Assembly: GCF_022682495.2 (NCBI RefSeq)
Contig: NC_071398.1
Span: forward strand, 9,678,934-9,742,933
Source of the DNA: Desmodus rotundus
Taxonomy: Eukaryota > Chordata > Mammalia > Chiroptera > Phyllostomidae
DNA length: 64,000 bases
Reading direction: 5' to 3'
Shown: piece after piece, positions 1-11,468 of the stretch
How the letters are laid out: the number at the start of each line of letters is the position of its first letter
How positions within the stretch are numbered: position 1 is the first letter of the stretch
Program-made: the position numbers and the translations under genes
The notes under the pieces: model-generated
Told to the model about the DNA's origin: nothing
Databases searched by the model: none
What the model saw: the letters and a program-made list of their open reading frames with translations, nothing else

Positions 1-242
1 CAAGGCAATTGCTTATGTAATAATTTATGAAGGGAGAAGCTTTCTCCATCTTTCTGTATCTCGATCTCCATCTTTCTATCAGTCTCTCTTTCACACACAC
101 ACCTGGCACCATTGCAAGAATGATAGATATCTTGAATGGAAAAGGCTGGCATATTTTCCCAAATTTTATGTTTGGAAGAGTAGTTGGAAGTTAGTTGTGA
201 GAAAATGAGCAATATTTCACTATACTACAGGGGCTGAGGATG

Positions 243-440
243 CCTAAGTAGTTAAAAGGGCATGAATGTGGAATAAAATTGTCTTGAATTTAAATCCTAA
301 TTCTGCCATCTACCAAATGTCTGAGCTTTGGCAAATCACTAACCACATGTATCTCATATTTTGTCATCTGTAAAATGAGGATAATAAAACTGCTGGGTCA
401 CCCTTCTGAATTATATGACATTACATGTGTCAGGGCCCTA
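243..440 (+). mobile_element. MIR SINE, near full length
   Basis: The order of MIR landmarks is visible: a tRNA-like head ('agtagttaaaagggcatg'), 'aatcctaattctgccatc', 'tctgagctttggcaaatcac', and the core 'tcatctgtaaaatgaggat'. It is an ancient mammal-wide SINE with heavy divergence and no longer mobile. Confidence 0.8.
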
Positions 441-807
441 AACCCATTTCTGTGGACCCTGGGATTTTATGCAAAATATTATGTTTACATGCACTTGAGG
501 AGCATGAGTCTGCATAGACTTGATCAGATTTGTCAGATTGCTGAGTCATTAATCTCCAAGTACCCAAAGCTCAGAACAAAGGTTCCAAAAAGATGACTAC
601 CCTATTCCCTTGCCTTCAAAATATTATATTTATGATTTTCCAAATAGTAAATATGTATCTATATTTTAGTGGAGATACAGTCAGGGTAAGTCACTAAATG
701 ATTTCCCCAATCAACACAATAATAAGGCAGTGGGAAAACAGAATGGGATGAAGCAAGGGTTCAAAATTCTACTGAGAGGGATACATTTATTCACCAGGCG
801 TAAGAAT
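441..807. other. Unassigned unique DNA
   Basis: No repeat family, splice-bounded open frame or regulatory cluster was recognised. The sequence is AT-rich and unremarkable. Confidence 0.5.
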
Positions 808-940
808 GGTGCAGCATAGTGGTTAACATCTCGTTCTCCAGAATCACACAATCAGAGTTCAGCACTCCGTTATGCCCCTGAAGGCAGCTAGCATTTACAT
901 AAATATTGTAGTGCTAGTAACCAATAAATATTAGCATATT
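808..940 (+). mobile_element. MIR SINE with internal deletion
   Basis: The head 'gcagcatagtggttaacatc' is joined to a 3' end resembling 'gtgctagtaaccaataaatatt', with most of the core missing. It is an old MIR copy. Confidence 0.6.
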
Positions 941-949
941 AAGGCAGAT

Positions 950-1223
950 TTTTATTTTAGTTTAAAATTTATTTTTAAATTACAGTTGGCATTTAATGGT
1001 ATTTTATATTAGTTTCGGGTGTACAGCATAGTGGTTGGACGATTATAGAATTTATGAAGTGATCCCTGCAATAATCCTAGTACCCACCTGGCACCATGCA
1101 TAGTGATGACAATATTAGTGACTATATTCCCTATGCTGTACTTTACATCTCTGTGACTTTTGTAAATTGATACTTCTTAATCCCTCCACCTTTTTCACCC
1201 ACCCCCCAACGCCCCTCTGGTTT
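950..1223 (-). mobile_element. L1 3' end fragment, antisense
   Basis: Read on the plus strand it has the reverse-complement signature of a mammalian L1 3' UTR: 'tacagttggcatttaatgg', 'tagtttcgggtgtacag', 'tccctatgctgtactttaca', 'cctttttcacccacccc'. It is a 5'-truncated LINE with no coding part left. A VES SINE abuts it directly. Confidence 0.85.
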
Positions 1224-1225
1224 CT

Positions 1226-1435
1226 GCCCTGGATGGTGCAGCTCAGTGGATTGAGCGTGGGCTTTGAACTAAAGGGTCTCGGGTTCAATTCCCAGTCAGG
1301 GCACATGCCTGAGTTGTGGGCCAGGCCCCCAGTGGGGGCCAAGTGAGAAGCAACCACACATTGATGTTTCTCTCCCTCTCTTTCTCCCTCCCTTCCCCTT
1401 CTCTAAAAATGAATAAGTAAAATCTTTAAAAAAAA
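1226..1435 (+). mobile_element. VES SINE (bat tRNA-derived)
   Basis: The head 'gccctggatggtgcagctcag' carries an A-box-like motif, and 'gggttcaattccc' is the B box. The body 'gcacatgcctgagttgtggg' is followed by the pyrimidine-rich stretch and the tail 'aaaatctttaaaaaaaa'. VES is a Pol III-transcribed SINE of bats that is mobilised by L1. It sits at the edge of an older L1 fragment. Confidence 0.93.
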
Positions 1436-1802
1436 GTTGATTTCCTACTTAGAGTGTAACGGATGACTGACAGTTTGTACGATGTGCTTTCATCAGTCCA
1501 CGACTTCTGGCGCAGACCCTTTTGGGGGTCCGTTTTTGTAAGGACTTGACACACTCTTCATTCAGACTTGGACTTGTGAAGGGCCTCCTTTTTGAACAGG
1601 TTCACCTGGATAAATTCACACTATTTCTGCCCCCATTCTATTGGCCAGAAGTTAATTGCGCCGCCAGACCCCGTGTCAGGAAAAGAAGCTACAACACAGG
1701 CTGGAGCCCCATAAACGGAGAAGGAGGGACTGGATGAACGCACGGTGCCCGGAGCCCCGCTGCCCTCATGGGTGGATCTAGTTCTTTCTTTTTTTCTCTT
1801 TC
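1436..1802. other. Unassigned unique DNA, moderately CpG-bearing
   Basis: No repeat was recognised. Several CpGs survive (around 1500-1530 and 1660-1760), more than in the neighbouring old repeats. A 71-codon frame at 1522-1737 shows no family resemblance. Confidence 0.4.
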
Positions 1803-1930
1803 GGCCTCACTGTTCCTCTCTGTAGGATAAAGAGTTTACCGCTTTGTTCATGGGATTGTGAGCATTAGATATACTAATCCATGTAAAGCTCCCACGCTGT
1901 TCTTTGCGATAAATGTTTGCTTATCAGCGT
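1803..1930 (+). mobile_element. MIR SINE, 3' half
   Basis: Diverged order of MIR 3' landmarks: 'cctctctgtaggataaag', 'ttgtgagcattagatatac', 'catgtaaagctcc', 'gataaatgtttgcttatca'. Confidence 0.55.
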
Positions 1931-3102
1931 TTATACCAGCTTCCACAGGAGCGAGCGCACCTGTGCTCTGAACTAGTACAGAGCCCGAATTAGTACAGAG
2001 TTCTTATCACCAAAGATTTGAAGGAATTCAGTGCCTCCAAAGATTTTCCATTAAACAAAAAACCCAATGAAAACATTTTGGCATCCATGCTAAAAGGGAG
2101 GCCTCGGCGATCTCTTGCTGCAGTTCAAAGATGAGTTTGTCTAGGTCCTGGAATGAGAAAGAATGGATTCCAACTTTATTGTTGGGTTAAGTGGTTGTCA
2201 ACAGGCCTAATTGCTCCAGGCACAATGTGAAATGTGAAATGTGAATTGAATTATAACCCAAATGCCTTTTCATTCCGCTGTGTGGTTTGTGACTTTACCA
2301 CCGGCTGCAGGTATCTGGCTGGGGAATGGAGGAAAAAAGACACGACACCCACCAGGCACCGAATGACTGTAACCACAGATCACTATGATTTTTCAAAACA
2401 TAATCTGGGTACACTTGAAGAATGGGAAGTGCAGGCACATTTTCCCCGGCAATTTCGAGGAGAAGTGAATGTTTGCAAGACATGTTTTGATCCGGCCCAG
2501 CAGAGCGATCTTTGCTGCCGGAATGTTTTTGAATGTCTAAGTCGGTTCCTGTTCCTCTTCTTTTTTCTATCCTTCCTTCCCATGCAGTCCATGATGACAG
2601 TAGGTCTTCAGATCACACAGCGAGCATTTAAACATCCTAAAATAGAAGCGCAAACTGGAGGGCCACTGAACCTTTAAATTGTAAGGTATTAATACTTAGA
2701 AGTAGAATCAAGAATTATAAAGCCAGAACTCTCAGAGGGGAGCCGTTTTCCTGTTTACTTTCATTCTGGGAAATAGAAATTGGACTTCTACAGTAAGGTG
2801 GTCTTCATGCCGACTTTATCTATCGACCAATTAATTAATCGGCCAATATATGTATATGTAGTTACAGCTACATAGACATACAGCTATATCTATATACGTG
2901 TAGCTCTATCTCTATTTGTATACATATATGTGTGTGTAGATATATATCAATCAATGGATGTAAATATGTAACTGGGAAGGTTTTTTAAATAACAAAGTAA
3001 TAAAAACAAAAAATATTTGATGAGAATGGCTGAACCACCACAGTGGAATAGGAACTCCATTTATTTTACTATATTAATAAAACCGATACTGATTTAATTT
3101 CT
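1931..3102. other. Unassigned unique DNA with a 147-codon open frame
   Basis: The frame at 2234-2677 (+) opens in a tandem 'gaaatgtgaaatgtgaa' repeat and resembles no protein I know. It lacks a convincing acceptor and donor, and frames of this length are expected by chance in 64 kb. The DNA between 2270 and 2530 is mixed in composition and repeat-free, so it could equally be a conserved non-coding element. Confidence 0.35.
2815..2965. repeat. Imperfect TA/CTATA low-complexity tract
   Basis: Degenerate runs such as 'atatatgtatatgtag', 'agctatatctatatac' and 'tgtgtgtgtagatatatat' mark a decayed microsatellite cluster. Near its start is the AT-rich 'ttaattaatcgg'. Confidence 0.7.
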
Positions 3103-3325
3103 ACTTTGGACCAAGCACTTTACCCCACACTTTGTGTTTTTGCATTATTTTGCATACTTACAGCAATTCTGTAGACTCTATTTTACTGTTCCATTTCCTG
3201 GATAAAGAAAGTGAGGTTCAGTGAAGTTGTTTTGTTCAATTGCACCTGCGGGGGTGGGGTGGGGTGGGGAGAGTCAAGCGGCAGAGCCGGGATTCGATTC
3301 CACAACCTCAAAGTCTTTACCCCTC
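3103..3325 (-). mobile_element. MIR SINE, antisense
   Basis: The reverse-complement MIR order is clear: 'ggaccaagcactttac', 'cagcaattctgtagactcta', 'gataaagaaagtgaggttcag', 'gcagagccgggattcgattcc'. The G-rich 'gggggtggggtggggtgggg' interrupts the core. Confidence 0.85.
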
Positions 3326-4530
3326 TTACCATACGACACAAAGAAAAAACATGTGTAGAGCAAACTAGCCACTGTCTTACGCTTTCATTTCAGTTTTTAT
3401 TTTCTCCGTGCTTATAGACTCTAGAGAATTGTGTACGTGTGGATGTTTATGTATGTGGTTCTTTCCAGCTGTAACATAACGTAGAAAATGCCCCTCATTA
3501 TCTCTGTCTGTATCGGTATTGCCATTCTGTCGGCCAGCTCGTGGAGTTGCAGGGAGAGTTTTCTGCTCATTGTGATGGGAAGGGTTCCCTCTAGCTTCGG
3601 AAACTGAAGGTGGTCAGTTCCTTCGACGTCCCTCTCTTTGCCTCTCTCCGCCACAAGCAGGGCAAGTCTGTGAGTCTCTTCCTCTTCCTCTCTGAAGACA
3701 TCAACAATACTTGTTTTTAAGTATTCTTCCCCATATACAGCTTCTTTTCTTCCAGTCGCCTTTGTCATCGTGACCTCTGTCCTGTCTGTAGGTGTTTTGC
3801 ATGTTTTGGCTTCTGTTACCCATGTTAGAAAAATGTTACAAGTCTGGTCATTGTTGACTTTTTTCCCATAATTAGAGAAGGGGAAGCTCTGGAAGGGACT
3901 TATTTAATGTAGGCCACCCTCTAGGGCCATCTGACTTGGGAACTTCAAATCCTAGTAGTTTTAGTTTTTTCACTTAAGCTGGCTAGTTCCTGGGAGAAGA
4001 GATTTCTGTTCTCCAGTTTGGCAGATCAAGCCTTTTGCTGGTGCCCTGGGAGCTATTAGGGAAAGGCTATTAGGGAAGCTTAGAACGCAAAGTGCCATCT
4101 TTTACGGAACCCTTCCTCTATTAGCAGTAATCAGATGCTTTCCTTACCTGTTCTCTCTGCCCTTATGAGTATGTACCTTTTGTTGTTGTTGTGCCTTTGC
4201 TTAAACTGCACAAGTTTTGGAGGAAGAAAAAACTCATGCATGTGTGGGATCCACAAGCTCTCAACAATCTCCTCATGCTTTTATTTTGAATTTCCTTGAT
4301 TCTCAATGAGGGAATATATGTACATATATTTTTTTTCTGTTAAATGCCCATCAGGTATTTTGCATATTTAAAAAAATCAGTTGTCTTTGCATGTATCTGG
4401 AGGAATTCTTCATACATTTTAGTATTCTTCCTCTGTTGTGTGTGTTGCAAAAGAGATAATCACTACATGTAATTCAAGAATGTACTAAATAAATATGATC
4501 CCGTCAGTAACGGAATCTATCATTCCATAC
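3326..4530. other. Unassigned unique DNA with a 115-codon antisense frame
   Basis: The minus-strand frame at 3421-3768 encodes an acidic, arginine/glutamate-rich peptide with no domain I recognise. No repeat family was assigned, although an undated L1-internal or LTR remnant is not excluded. AT-rich runs occur near 4320-4370. Confidence 0.35.
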
Positions 4531-4685
4531 ATCGAATCTTCGTAACAATAGTACAAGAGAAGGTGAGATTTTTTTCTACTTGTAGATAAGCATCTGAAGG
4601 TTCAGAACATTTATGATTTTATTGACATCCCCCAATTTATTAGATAGACCTGGATATAAAGCCCAAATCTGAAACCCTTGATTTC
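4531..4685 (-). mobile_element. MIR SINE, antisense, diverged
   Basis: Landmarks in order: 'aatcttcgtaacaatag', 'tgtagataagcatctgaagg', 'tattagatagacctggatat', 'ccaaatctgaaaccc'. These correspond to the inverted MIR core and head. Confidence 0.55.
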
Positions 4686-5621
4686 GTCTATTCTTCTGAC
4701 ACGTTCTACTCTCAAGAGAATAAAGTACCAGGGCATGTCTTTTTGTGAATAGTCTTTAAAACACAAAATGTAACAGAGCATTCTTATTCTAAATAAAATT
4801 AAATTCTCCCTCCCTCTCTCCCTTCTGCCTTTCTTCCTTCTGTTCTTTCTTTGAAACAAGGCTTCTTTTGCTCACTTGGGATTTACCTGTTCCTAAAATT
4901 AAAATCCACCAATTAGCAATTTTATTTTGTCAGGCAAAAACACAGAGAGGTAGATATCAAATTCCCTTTGTTATTTGATTTTCCTATCACAGTTCCTCCT
5001 AGCATTATCTGTTACTTGAACATTATGCCAATTCTTTGAAATAAGTCTTGGAAACCACACTAGGAGATAAAATGCTTAGGTTTTTTATTTTTTATTTTTG
5101 CCTCTTCTGTGTGTGTCGTGTTAATGAGCAGAAGAAACCTACTATAAAGTGTGTGAAATATATAGAGTAAAATTGCTACATAAGCTAAAATGCACAGGCT
5201 TTTTAGCGCAACACACCCCAAAAAGTTTCATACGCGGCATGTTGTAAAAGCATGGATGGGAGTTGATAGTAGCGAATGCTTTCAGTGTTTTCTCTAAGAT
5301 CACAAAAGCGTTCCCAGGTTGTAAATGGCATGAACGATGTCAGATCCAAATCTGTATTCTCGGGGCAATGCAGTGGCCTTTGAAACAGATTTTCCATGGA
5401 GAAGAGACCAGAATCATAACTAGGATCTCAGCTTGCAGGTGAAGGGGTAATTATCCACTAAAGGAACGTACCACAGGTAATTTCTGAACCGGGGAAGGAC
5501 TCCTGTGAACTCTGCTCTTGATCATCTTGCCCTGTTGGAAAGTGGCACAGGTTGTGTTTAGGGAATATAGGATACTGCGCTAGAATTCATTCATTCCCCA
5601 CCTTGGCTCCTTTAGAGGTTT
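4686..5621. other. Unassigned DNA; possible conserved block at 5190-5500
   Basis: No repeat family was seen. The part from about 5190 to 5500 keeps scattered CpGs in AT-rich surroundings ('cttttagcgcaacac', 'catacgcggcatg', 'aaaagcgttcccagg'). That texture is often seen in constrained non-coding DNA; function is inferred only. Confidence 0.35.
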
Positions 5622-5775
5622 AATGATTTGGGGGAAGGTCAGTACATTGCTCTGAGCCTTGATTTCTTCACCTGTAAAGTTGGGAGGAAAAGCTCTGCCA
5701 CAGATCATGGTGTTAAGAATCAAATTATATGATTACCCGAAAGCACTTTGTAAGCGGTAAAACACTGCAACAATT
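5622..5775 (+). mobile_element. MIR SINE
   Basis: 'gatttcttcacctgtaaag' and 'gcactttgtaagcggtaa' match the MIR core and 3' region in order. Confidence 0.7.
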
Positions 5776-5939
5776 AGGTTATCGTTAGTACTGTGATTAG
5801 CTAATCTCTGTTAATTACGCATCCAGTGAACTTTGCTGTAAAGGTTCAAATACTTAACCACCAACGTGACTCAACAGTTTTGCATTATAGCTCAAAGTCA
5901 TGATGTCTTTCGTGGGTTGGGGAGGAAATGCTGCCAGAG

Positions 5940-6150
5940 TGGGAATCAGGTATGCCTTCCACAGACCTGCTTCCCCCTCATTCCTTTGCTACTTACTGTG
6001 TGGCCTCGGGCAAGATTCTGAACCTCTCTGATTCCTGATTTCCTAATGTGTAAAATAAGGATGCTCATTTCTACCTCCAAGTGTTGTGGTAATTAAATAA
6101 GATGATAAATACGTTCCTGGAACTTACTGGAATTTAAATATTACTCTAAT
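5940..6150 (+). mobile_element. MIR SINE
   Basis: Landmarks are 'cttactgtgtggcctcgg', 'caagattctgaacctctctg', 'taatgtgtaaaataaggatg' and 'gttgtggtaattaaataaga'. It is one of the better preserved MIR copies here. Confidence 0.85.
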
Positions 6151-6664
6151 GCTTCCCCTGCAATGCATTTCATTCTAAACATGGGGTCAGTGTTCGAAAA
6201 GCATATTTGGGTAATTATTATTATGTTGGATGAAGAACTGAGTATTGGCAGGAACCAGAGTTTGAAGTGAAGGGTAGTCTGCTAAGTGAGAATGGCAAAT
6301 CCTCTACCTGGGTCTGGCTGTATTATATGAAAACAAACAAATCCAAATGCTATCTGGTATGATAGTTATATTTATTTCTTAAAGAGATGGTGAGAACCTT
6401 CTCTATTTGGGTTCTTGTTGTCTTTCATTAGTCCAATATGACTGTCTACCTTCTTATCCAATCACACTTGCGGCCATATTTTTCAGACAAGATGGGTCTG
6501 GTTTGTAGTAGTTCCTTAATAACTATTGTCAGTGAATAAAGACATTCTCATTTCTACTTTTGGCTAATTGTGTGTGTTCTCTCCTATACAGAGGCTGCTG
6601 CCACTGCTGTTACTGATAATAATGATGATGAAATAACTAACAATATAACAACCCTTTGGTTAAT
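6151..6664. other. Unassigned unique DNA
   Basis: AT-rich, without recognised repeats. A short degenerate trinucleotide run ('aataatgatgatgaaataac') lies near 6615-6640. Confidence 0.45.
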
Positions 6665-6803
6665 TAATATAATGTTCCATGCACTGTGCTCAGTTGTTTA
6701 ACATGATTTCTTTGTTGAATCTTCAAAAATAATTCTCTGTACAAATTAACGAGTTAACTGTGGAACAAAGCATGTCACTTTTTGAAATGTACAGCTAGTG
6801 TTT
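6665..6803 (-). mobile_element. MIR SINE, antisense
   Basis: 'gttccatgcactgtgctcag', 'ttgaatcttcaaaaataat' and 'aattaacgagttaactgtgg' follow the reverse-complement MIR order. Confidence 0.7.
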
Positions 6804-7879
6804 TATGGAGGGAAAGAGGAGTGTGTGACAGAGAGAGTTACCAACTTGTATTGAAATATCAGGTTGGCTCTTTTCAATAATCAGTATCAATACAGGACTA
6901 TCTCAGGTTGTGAATTGTTTCCACTTGCCTTCCTAATTTTTTCCTCAAAGTTTTCTTTACATAAATAACCATGTGTATTCTGCATTACATTTTTCAAATG
7001 GGTCATTCTGTTTATTTCGTGATACGTAGCTTTGCATTTACTTTATAAACCGCATGCCATCTCTGAGTCTTGCTGAAGTACACTTCCATTCTGGAATAAT
7101 ATTAACTACGTCCTTTCCCCAAAGTTTTTTTCCCCCCTGAGATTCTGAGCCACATCCAGAACCTGAATCTCACTGATGGCTCTCCTTTTGCTTCCCTAGG
7201 ATTAAAGTTTTCTTTGAAATTCCCAATTATTTGCAGAAAGAAGTGATACTCATGGCAGCAATTTCCTTCCATGGCATCAAGAATGACCTCATGGCCTCTT
7301 TTGTTGGTTTTACTAACCGCCACAGGGGTCCGTAGATTAAATAAGTATTAGTGACTTTTCACTACATCCTGAGTAACTGTTTTAGGAAGAGAGCAAATAC
7401 CTCTTCTCTCCCATATTCTTCATTTTCTCACTATTTGGTTTTCTTCCTGTTCATTTTAATAAGGACATTGAATACTTAGCACAGTTATTGGGTACATAGT
7501 CATTGTTATATATCTGAGTTTTGAAAAATATAATAGTTTTGATTTTGTTTGTATTAGGTGAGCTCTGTTGGATAGCTTCAAAGGTACATAGCTTTGCATA
7601 ATTATTTAGGTGGTTGCTTCAGATGTTGACCCTGAATGCATCACAGTCCACTCAGAGTTGATACTGTGCCAGGATGTCACATCAAATGCTGGAGACTTTG
7701 TAACAGTATCGTTCTCTTTGTGGTGCATTCCTTGTACTGTTTCATCATACACCACATAGCGGATCCAACGGTGTATAAACTCCGTGATATTGTACCTGTG
7801 TTTCTTACAGTAATTCGTAAGCATCTCTCTTGTGTAGCAAGTAGAAGAAAAGATATGTTATCTTTTACCTTTATACACA
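6804..7879. other. Unassigned AT-rich DNA
   Basis: No confident family. The right-hand part (about 7560-7880) may be the distal end of the adjoining antisense L1, but the match is too weak to include. The overlapping sense and antisense frames here (130 and 72 codons) look like chance. Confidence 0.35.
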
Positions 7880-9480
7880 TATATGCCATTCCTGGTATTC
7901 ATGTTTTTCTCCTTTTAAGATTCATGTTTCCATATAGTATCATGTCCTTTAGTGTTTCTTGTCATAGGTCAGTTGGTGATGAATTCTCTGTTTATTGTAA
8001 AATGACTTTAATTTACCTTTATTTTTGAAGGGTAAATTAACTTTTTAGGGTCTGGAATTTTGGCTTGGCAGGTACTTACACACGTAGCACTGTGAAGATG
8101 TCATTCCTTTTTCTTCCAGCTACTATTTTATTCCGAGGAGAATTCGGTCCTGTTCCACCTTGTCGTTTGTGTGATGCACGTAATGTATACAATGTAATTT
8201 TACTTCTCACATGGTTTCAAGATTTCCCCCTTATCTTTGGTTTTTAATCTTTGACTCTTAATGTACCCAAGTATAATTGCCTTTTTGTTTCTCTTGCTTC
8301 ATGTTTGATGAGTTCTGTGTTTTTATAAGTTATTGTCTTTTACAAAATGTGGGGATTTTTTTTAACCTATAATTCCGTTAAGCTTTTTATTTTTTTCAAT
8401 TCCATTTGTTCTCTCTTCTCTTTTGGGACTCAAATTACATATATTTTAGAGAGGTCAATGTGTTGTTATAGTCAGTGAGGAGCCGTTCTCTTTCTGTAAA
8501 TATTTCTTTCTGGTTTTTTAGATCGGGTAATTTATATTTGTATTGATCTATTTTATAATTCACTCACCCTCTTTTCCCCTACTATCCCAAATCTAGCATT
8601 AAGCTCGGGTAGAAATTTTTTTTTGTAAATTCAGATATCATATTATATACATGTAGAATTTCCATAGTGCTTTTTTTCTTTTTATTATTTCTATTTTTCT
8701 CTTGTTAGTCCCTATCTGTTTATTTATTTTAGCCAGCTTCTCTTTGATATATTGCATGTGTTTATGATAGCTACTTTAAAGTACTTATCTGCAAATACTA
8801 ACATCTGGGTCTTTTAGTTGTCAGTTTTTATCCTTTTTTTTTTTTCCTCTCGAGGATGGATTACGTTCTTACATTTCTGTGAAAGTTTATTGTTTTCCAA
8901 AAATTGTTTACAAGAGAGGCTCTAGAGGTCAGTTCTCCTTTTTTGAACAGGGTCGACTTTTGTGTAGCCATCTGAAAAAACTCCATGGCTGTGCTCAAAC
9001 CCCAAAGTGTATCTTCTTTGAAGCGGGCAGGCAGCAGATGAAATACCAAGGTGGTTTTTGTTGTTGTAGTTTTGTTTGTCTGATTTCCTCCCTGTCTCCC
9101 GGTAACCGCTTTGGCTGGAAAACATGGCAGATTCTGGGCTTAGTATGCCTAGTTTCAGGACTTGGCCACAGGTTTGAGTCGAGTTTTTAAGCAGATTTTG
9201 AAGATCCTCTTCTGTGGTTCCCGTCATTCGGAGATTTCTCTGTCAAACTCTACACTCACTGGCAGCCTCAGACTCCATCCACTCACCTCTCAAGGCTCAA
9301 GGACTGTGGATTTGTGCTTGAATGCGAGCTCACCGCACAGTCCTGGGTGGACTGGAATGTGCCCTCAGGCCACATAGACATGAAACTAACTCAGTGTCAT
9401 TTTCCCATCAGTTTCTGGCCACTTTTCTCTTTCTCCAGTGCATTCATGGAGGTTTTTTGTTTTTTTTGTTTTTTTTTTTT
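7880..9480 (-). mobile_element. Ancient L1, 5' region, antisense
   Basis: A long series of landmarks matches, in order, the reverse complement of the old mammalian L1 (L1M-type) 5' region: 'cctttagtgtttcttgtcat', 'cagttggtgatgaattctct', 'acgtagcactgtgaagatgt', 'ttctcttttgggactcaaat', 'cttatctgcaaatactaaca', 'atctgggtcttttagttgtc'. No coding capacity survives. At about 1.6 kb it is the longest single element in the window. Confidence 0.75.
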
Positions 9481-10679
9481 TGCCAAGGTTTCATAACTTA
9501 TCTATTAGATGATTGCCAAACCCCAGATTTTCTGCCATTGCTAAAAGAAAAACTCTTTCTTTTTCTACATTTCTAATTTTAATTTTCCTTCTAGTGCCTT
9601 CTGGCACAGGCTTTGTCTTCTTTAACCCCCCTATTTTTCTGATGTAGCAGCATTGTGGTTAAAGATTGGCAGAGCTGGAAGTTCCTGGCTGATTAGCCAG
9701 GGAGACAGAAACTTTGTGAACGTCAGGAGGACGCCTGCAGAAGTAACAGTGCAGTAGACGATGTAATGGATTGTGTAGCTGATTGGTCTTTAATGGGACT
9801 CTCAGTTTTTGGTGATACTCTGCTGGCAGAGTAGATTCCTTCCTACAAGGGAGGGGGTATGAGTCTACCCACGCTGGGAGAGAAGAAGTTAATGCTTCCC
9901 CGGAAATTCGAAACTTGCTCCTTTACTGTTTTTTTTTTTTTTTATATACAACATTCTAAATGATTGTTTGTAGCTATAAATAATCCTAACATGGGTTAAA
10001 AGCGTTGAGTTTTCATGTCTCTAATACAGACTCACTATTTAGTCATGCGACACCGTCAGCTTTTCCAGGAGGAATGTGAGCATACACTTCTCCTGCGTTT
10101 CTTCCTCTGCCTTCTGGGCTTCAGCAACCTGGAAAAAGATTTCTCTGTAGCCGAACTTCGGCACTCAATAATTTTACACCTTTGACACTTTGAGAAGGAA
10201 GCGGATTGACATATTTCAAAAATTAAGTTTAATATTTCATAGAAATGTACTATAGTGTTTGCAAACAACCAATAATTCCCCGTTCTATGAACATTAACTT
10301 TTATTTAACTAGGTATTTATTTAAATGGAATTGTTTCATGGGAAATCATAGGCTGAGAGTGCAAGAAAAGTGTTTACTAAGACCTTGGGGCTCATATTAA
10401 AATTCTACTTCGAAAAAATGATGGCTAGGCAATCAATCTTATTTTGATACTCTCTAAATGTGAATGTTATATTGAATCTATAGAGATTTAAATTCTTTGT
10501 GAATCAGAGAGGATACAACGATAATAAAGCAATATATCTTACTAAATAATGTCCTTCAAACAAACAAAACCGAACCCTCCTGTTATTGCCCACAGAAATG
10601 ATGTTTTGGCTCCCATCTACTGAAAGGCTAAACCTGTCCATCCTTATCATAACAATCAGATGCTTAAATTAAGTGTATT
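9481..10679. other. Repeat-poor DNA with a T tract
   Basis: A homopolymer of about 19 T lies near 9930-9948. Otherwise no repeat is visible. The stretch 9950-10060 and 10280-10450 has clean, mixed-composition AT-rich sequence; nothing else can be assigned. Confidence 0.4.
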
Positions 10680-11060
10680 ATTTCTGAGAGCCATCCGTCC
10701 CAGCGTCGCTGCGGACGTTGCTGAGCTGTAGAATGTGGGGGCCTGATAACGCATGTACCGTGGGCTGCTTCATCTCTCGTTCGTTCCCGGGGCATCACAG
10801 GCCATTTTCAAGCCAGCGATAATCTACGTGACCAGACCTCTGATCAAAAGATTCTGCCATACGGGGTGACTGCTGTAGGTAGCGGGGAATAACTGAAATA
10901 AGCGCAGATAGCCATTCTCCTTGGCCCCTGTAATCATTCTTAAACCCAGATAGATCTTCATTGTAATCTGTCGATAAATCACGTCCACTCTCAGGCTATT
11001 AGGTTGTGTGAGGCTGTGGAAGCTGAAACAACAGAGGCGCCGGGGGAAATGCACACCACC
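10680..11060. promoter_or_regulatory. Candidate conserved non-coding block
   Basis: It is repeat-free and unusually rich in retained CpGs for this window ('ccgtcccagcgtcgctgcgg', 'ctcgttcgttcccggggc', 'gaggcgccggggg'). It also contains AT-rich homeobox-like and GATA-like words ('agcgataatctacgtg', 'cccagatagatct'). Methylated CpGs decay quickly in neutral DNA, so their survival hints at constraint. This is inference; no transcript evidence is visible. Confidence 0.3.
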
Positions 11061-11340
11061 GGGGACGGTGAGGGAAGGGTAGGGCATCTGAAGTGATGGA
11101 GAGAGGGAGGAGTTGGAAGACGTTAAAAACCATGGAATGCGGGTCTTAGGTGATGAATATACCTGGGGGGTGGGGCGGTGATCATTTAAGAATTTTGGCA
11201 GGAAAGTGACATGATTGGATATGCATTTTTAAAAGCTTAGTATAACAGTCTTCTCAACTCAGGGCACTACTGCTCAGAGGGAGTATGTGGAAGTGTGGGT
11301 GTGTATGGGGGCATTGTATCTCTGTCTGTCTGTCTATTTA

Positions 11341-11453
11341 TATTGAATTTAGGGGGGTGATATTGGTTAAAGTTATATGTTTCAGGGGTATAATTCTACA
11401 ACACATCATCTGTACATTGTATTGTGTGTTCACCACCCCAAGTCAAGTCTCCA
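11341..11453 (-). mobile_element. L1 3' end fragment, antisense
   Basis: Shows 'gggggtgatattggttaaag', 'acaacacatcatctgtac' and 'ttgtattgtgtgttcaccac', which are hallmarks of the laurasiatherian L1 3' end read in reverse. Confidence 0.85.
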
Positions 11454-11468
11454 TCTTAAAAAATAAAT

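Noticed and set aside
2234..2677. 147-codon open frame as a gene
   Set aside because: No family resemblance, no splice context, starts in a small tandem repeat, and frames of this length are expected a few times by chance in 64 kb on two strands.
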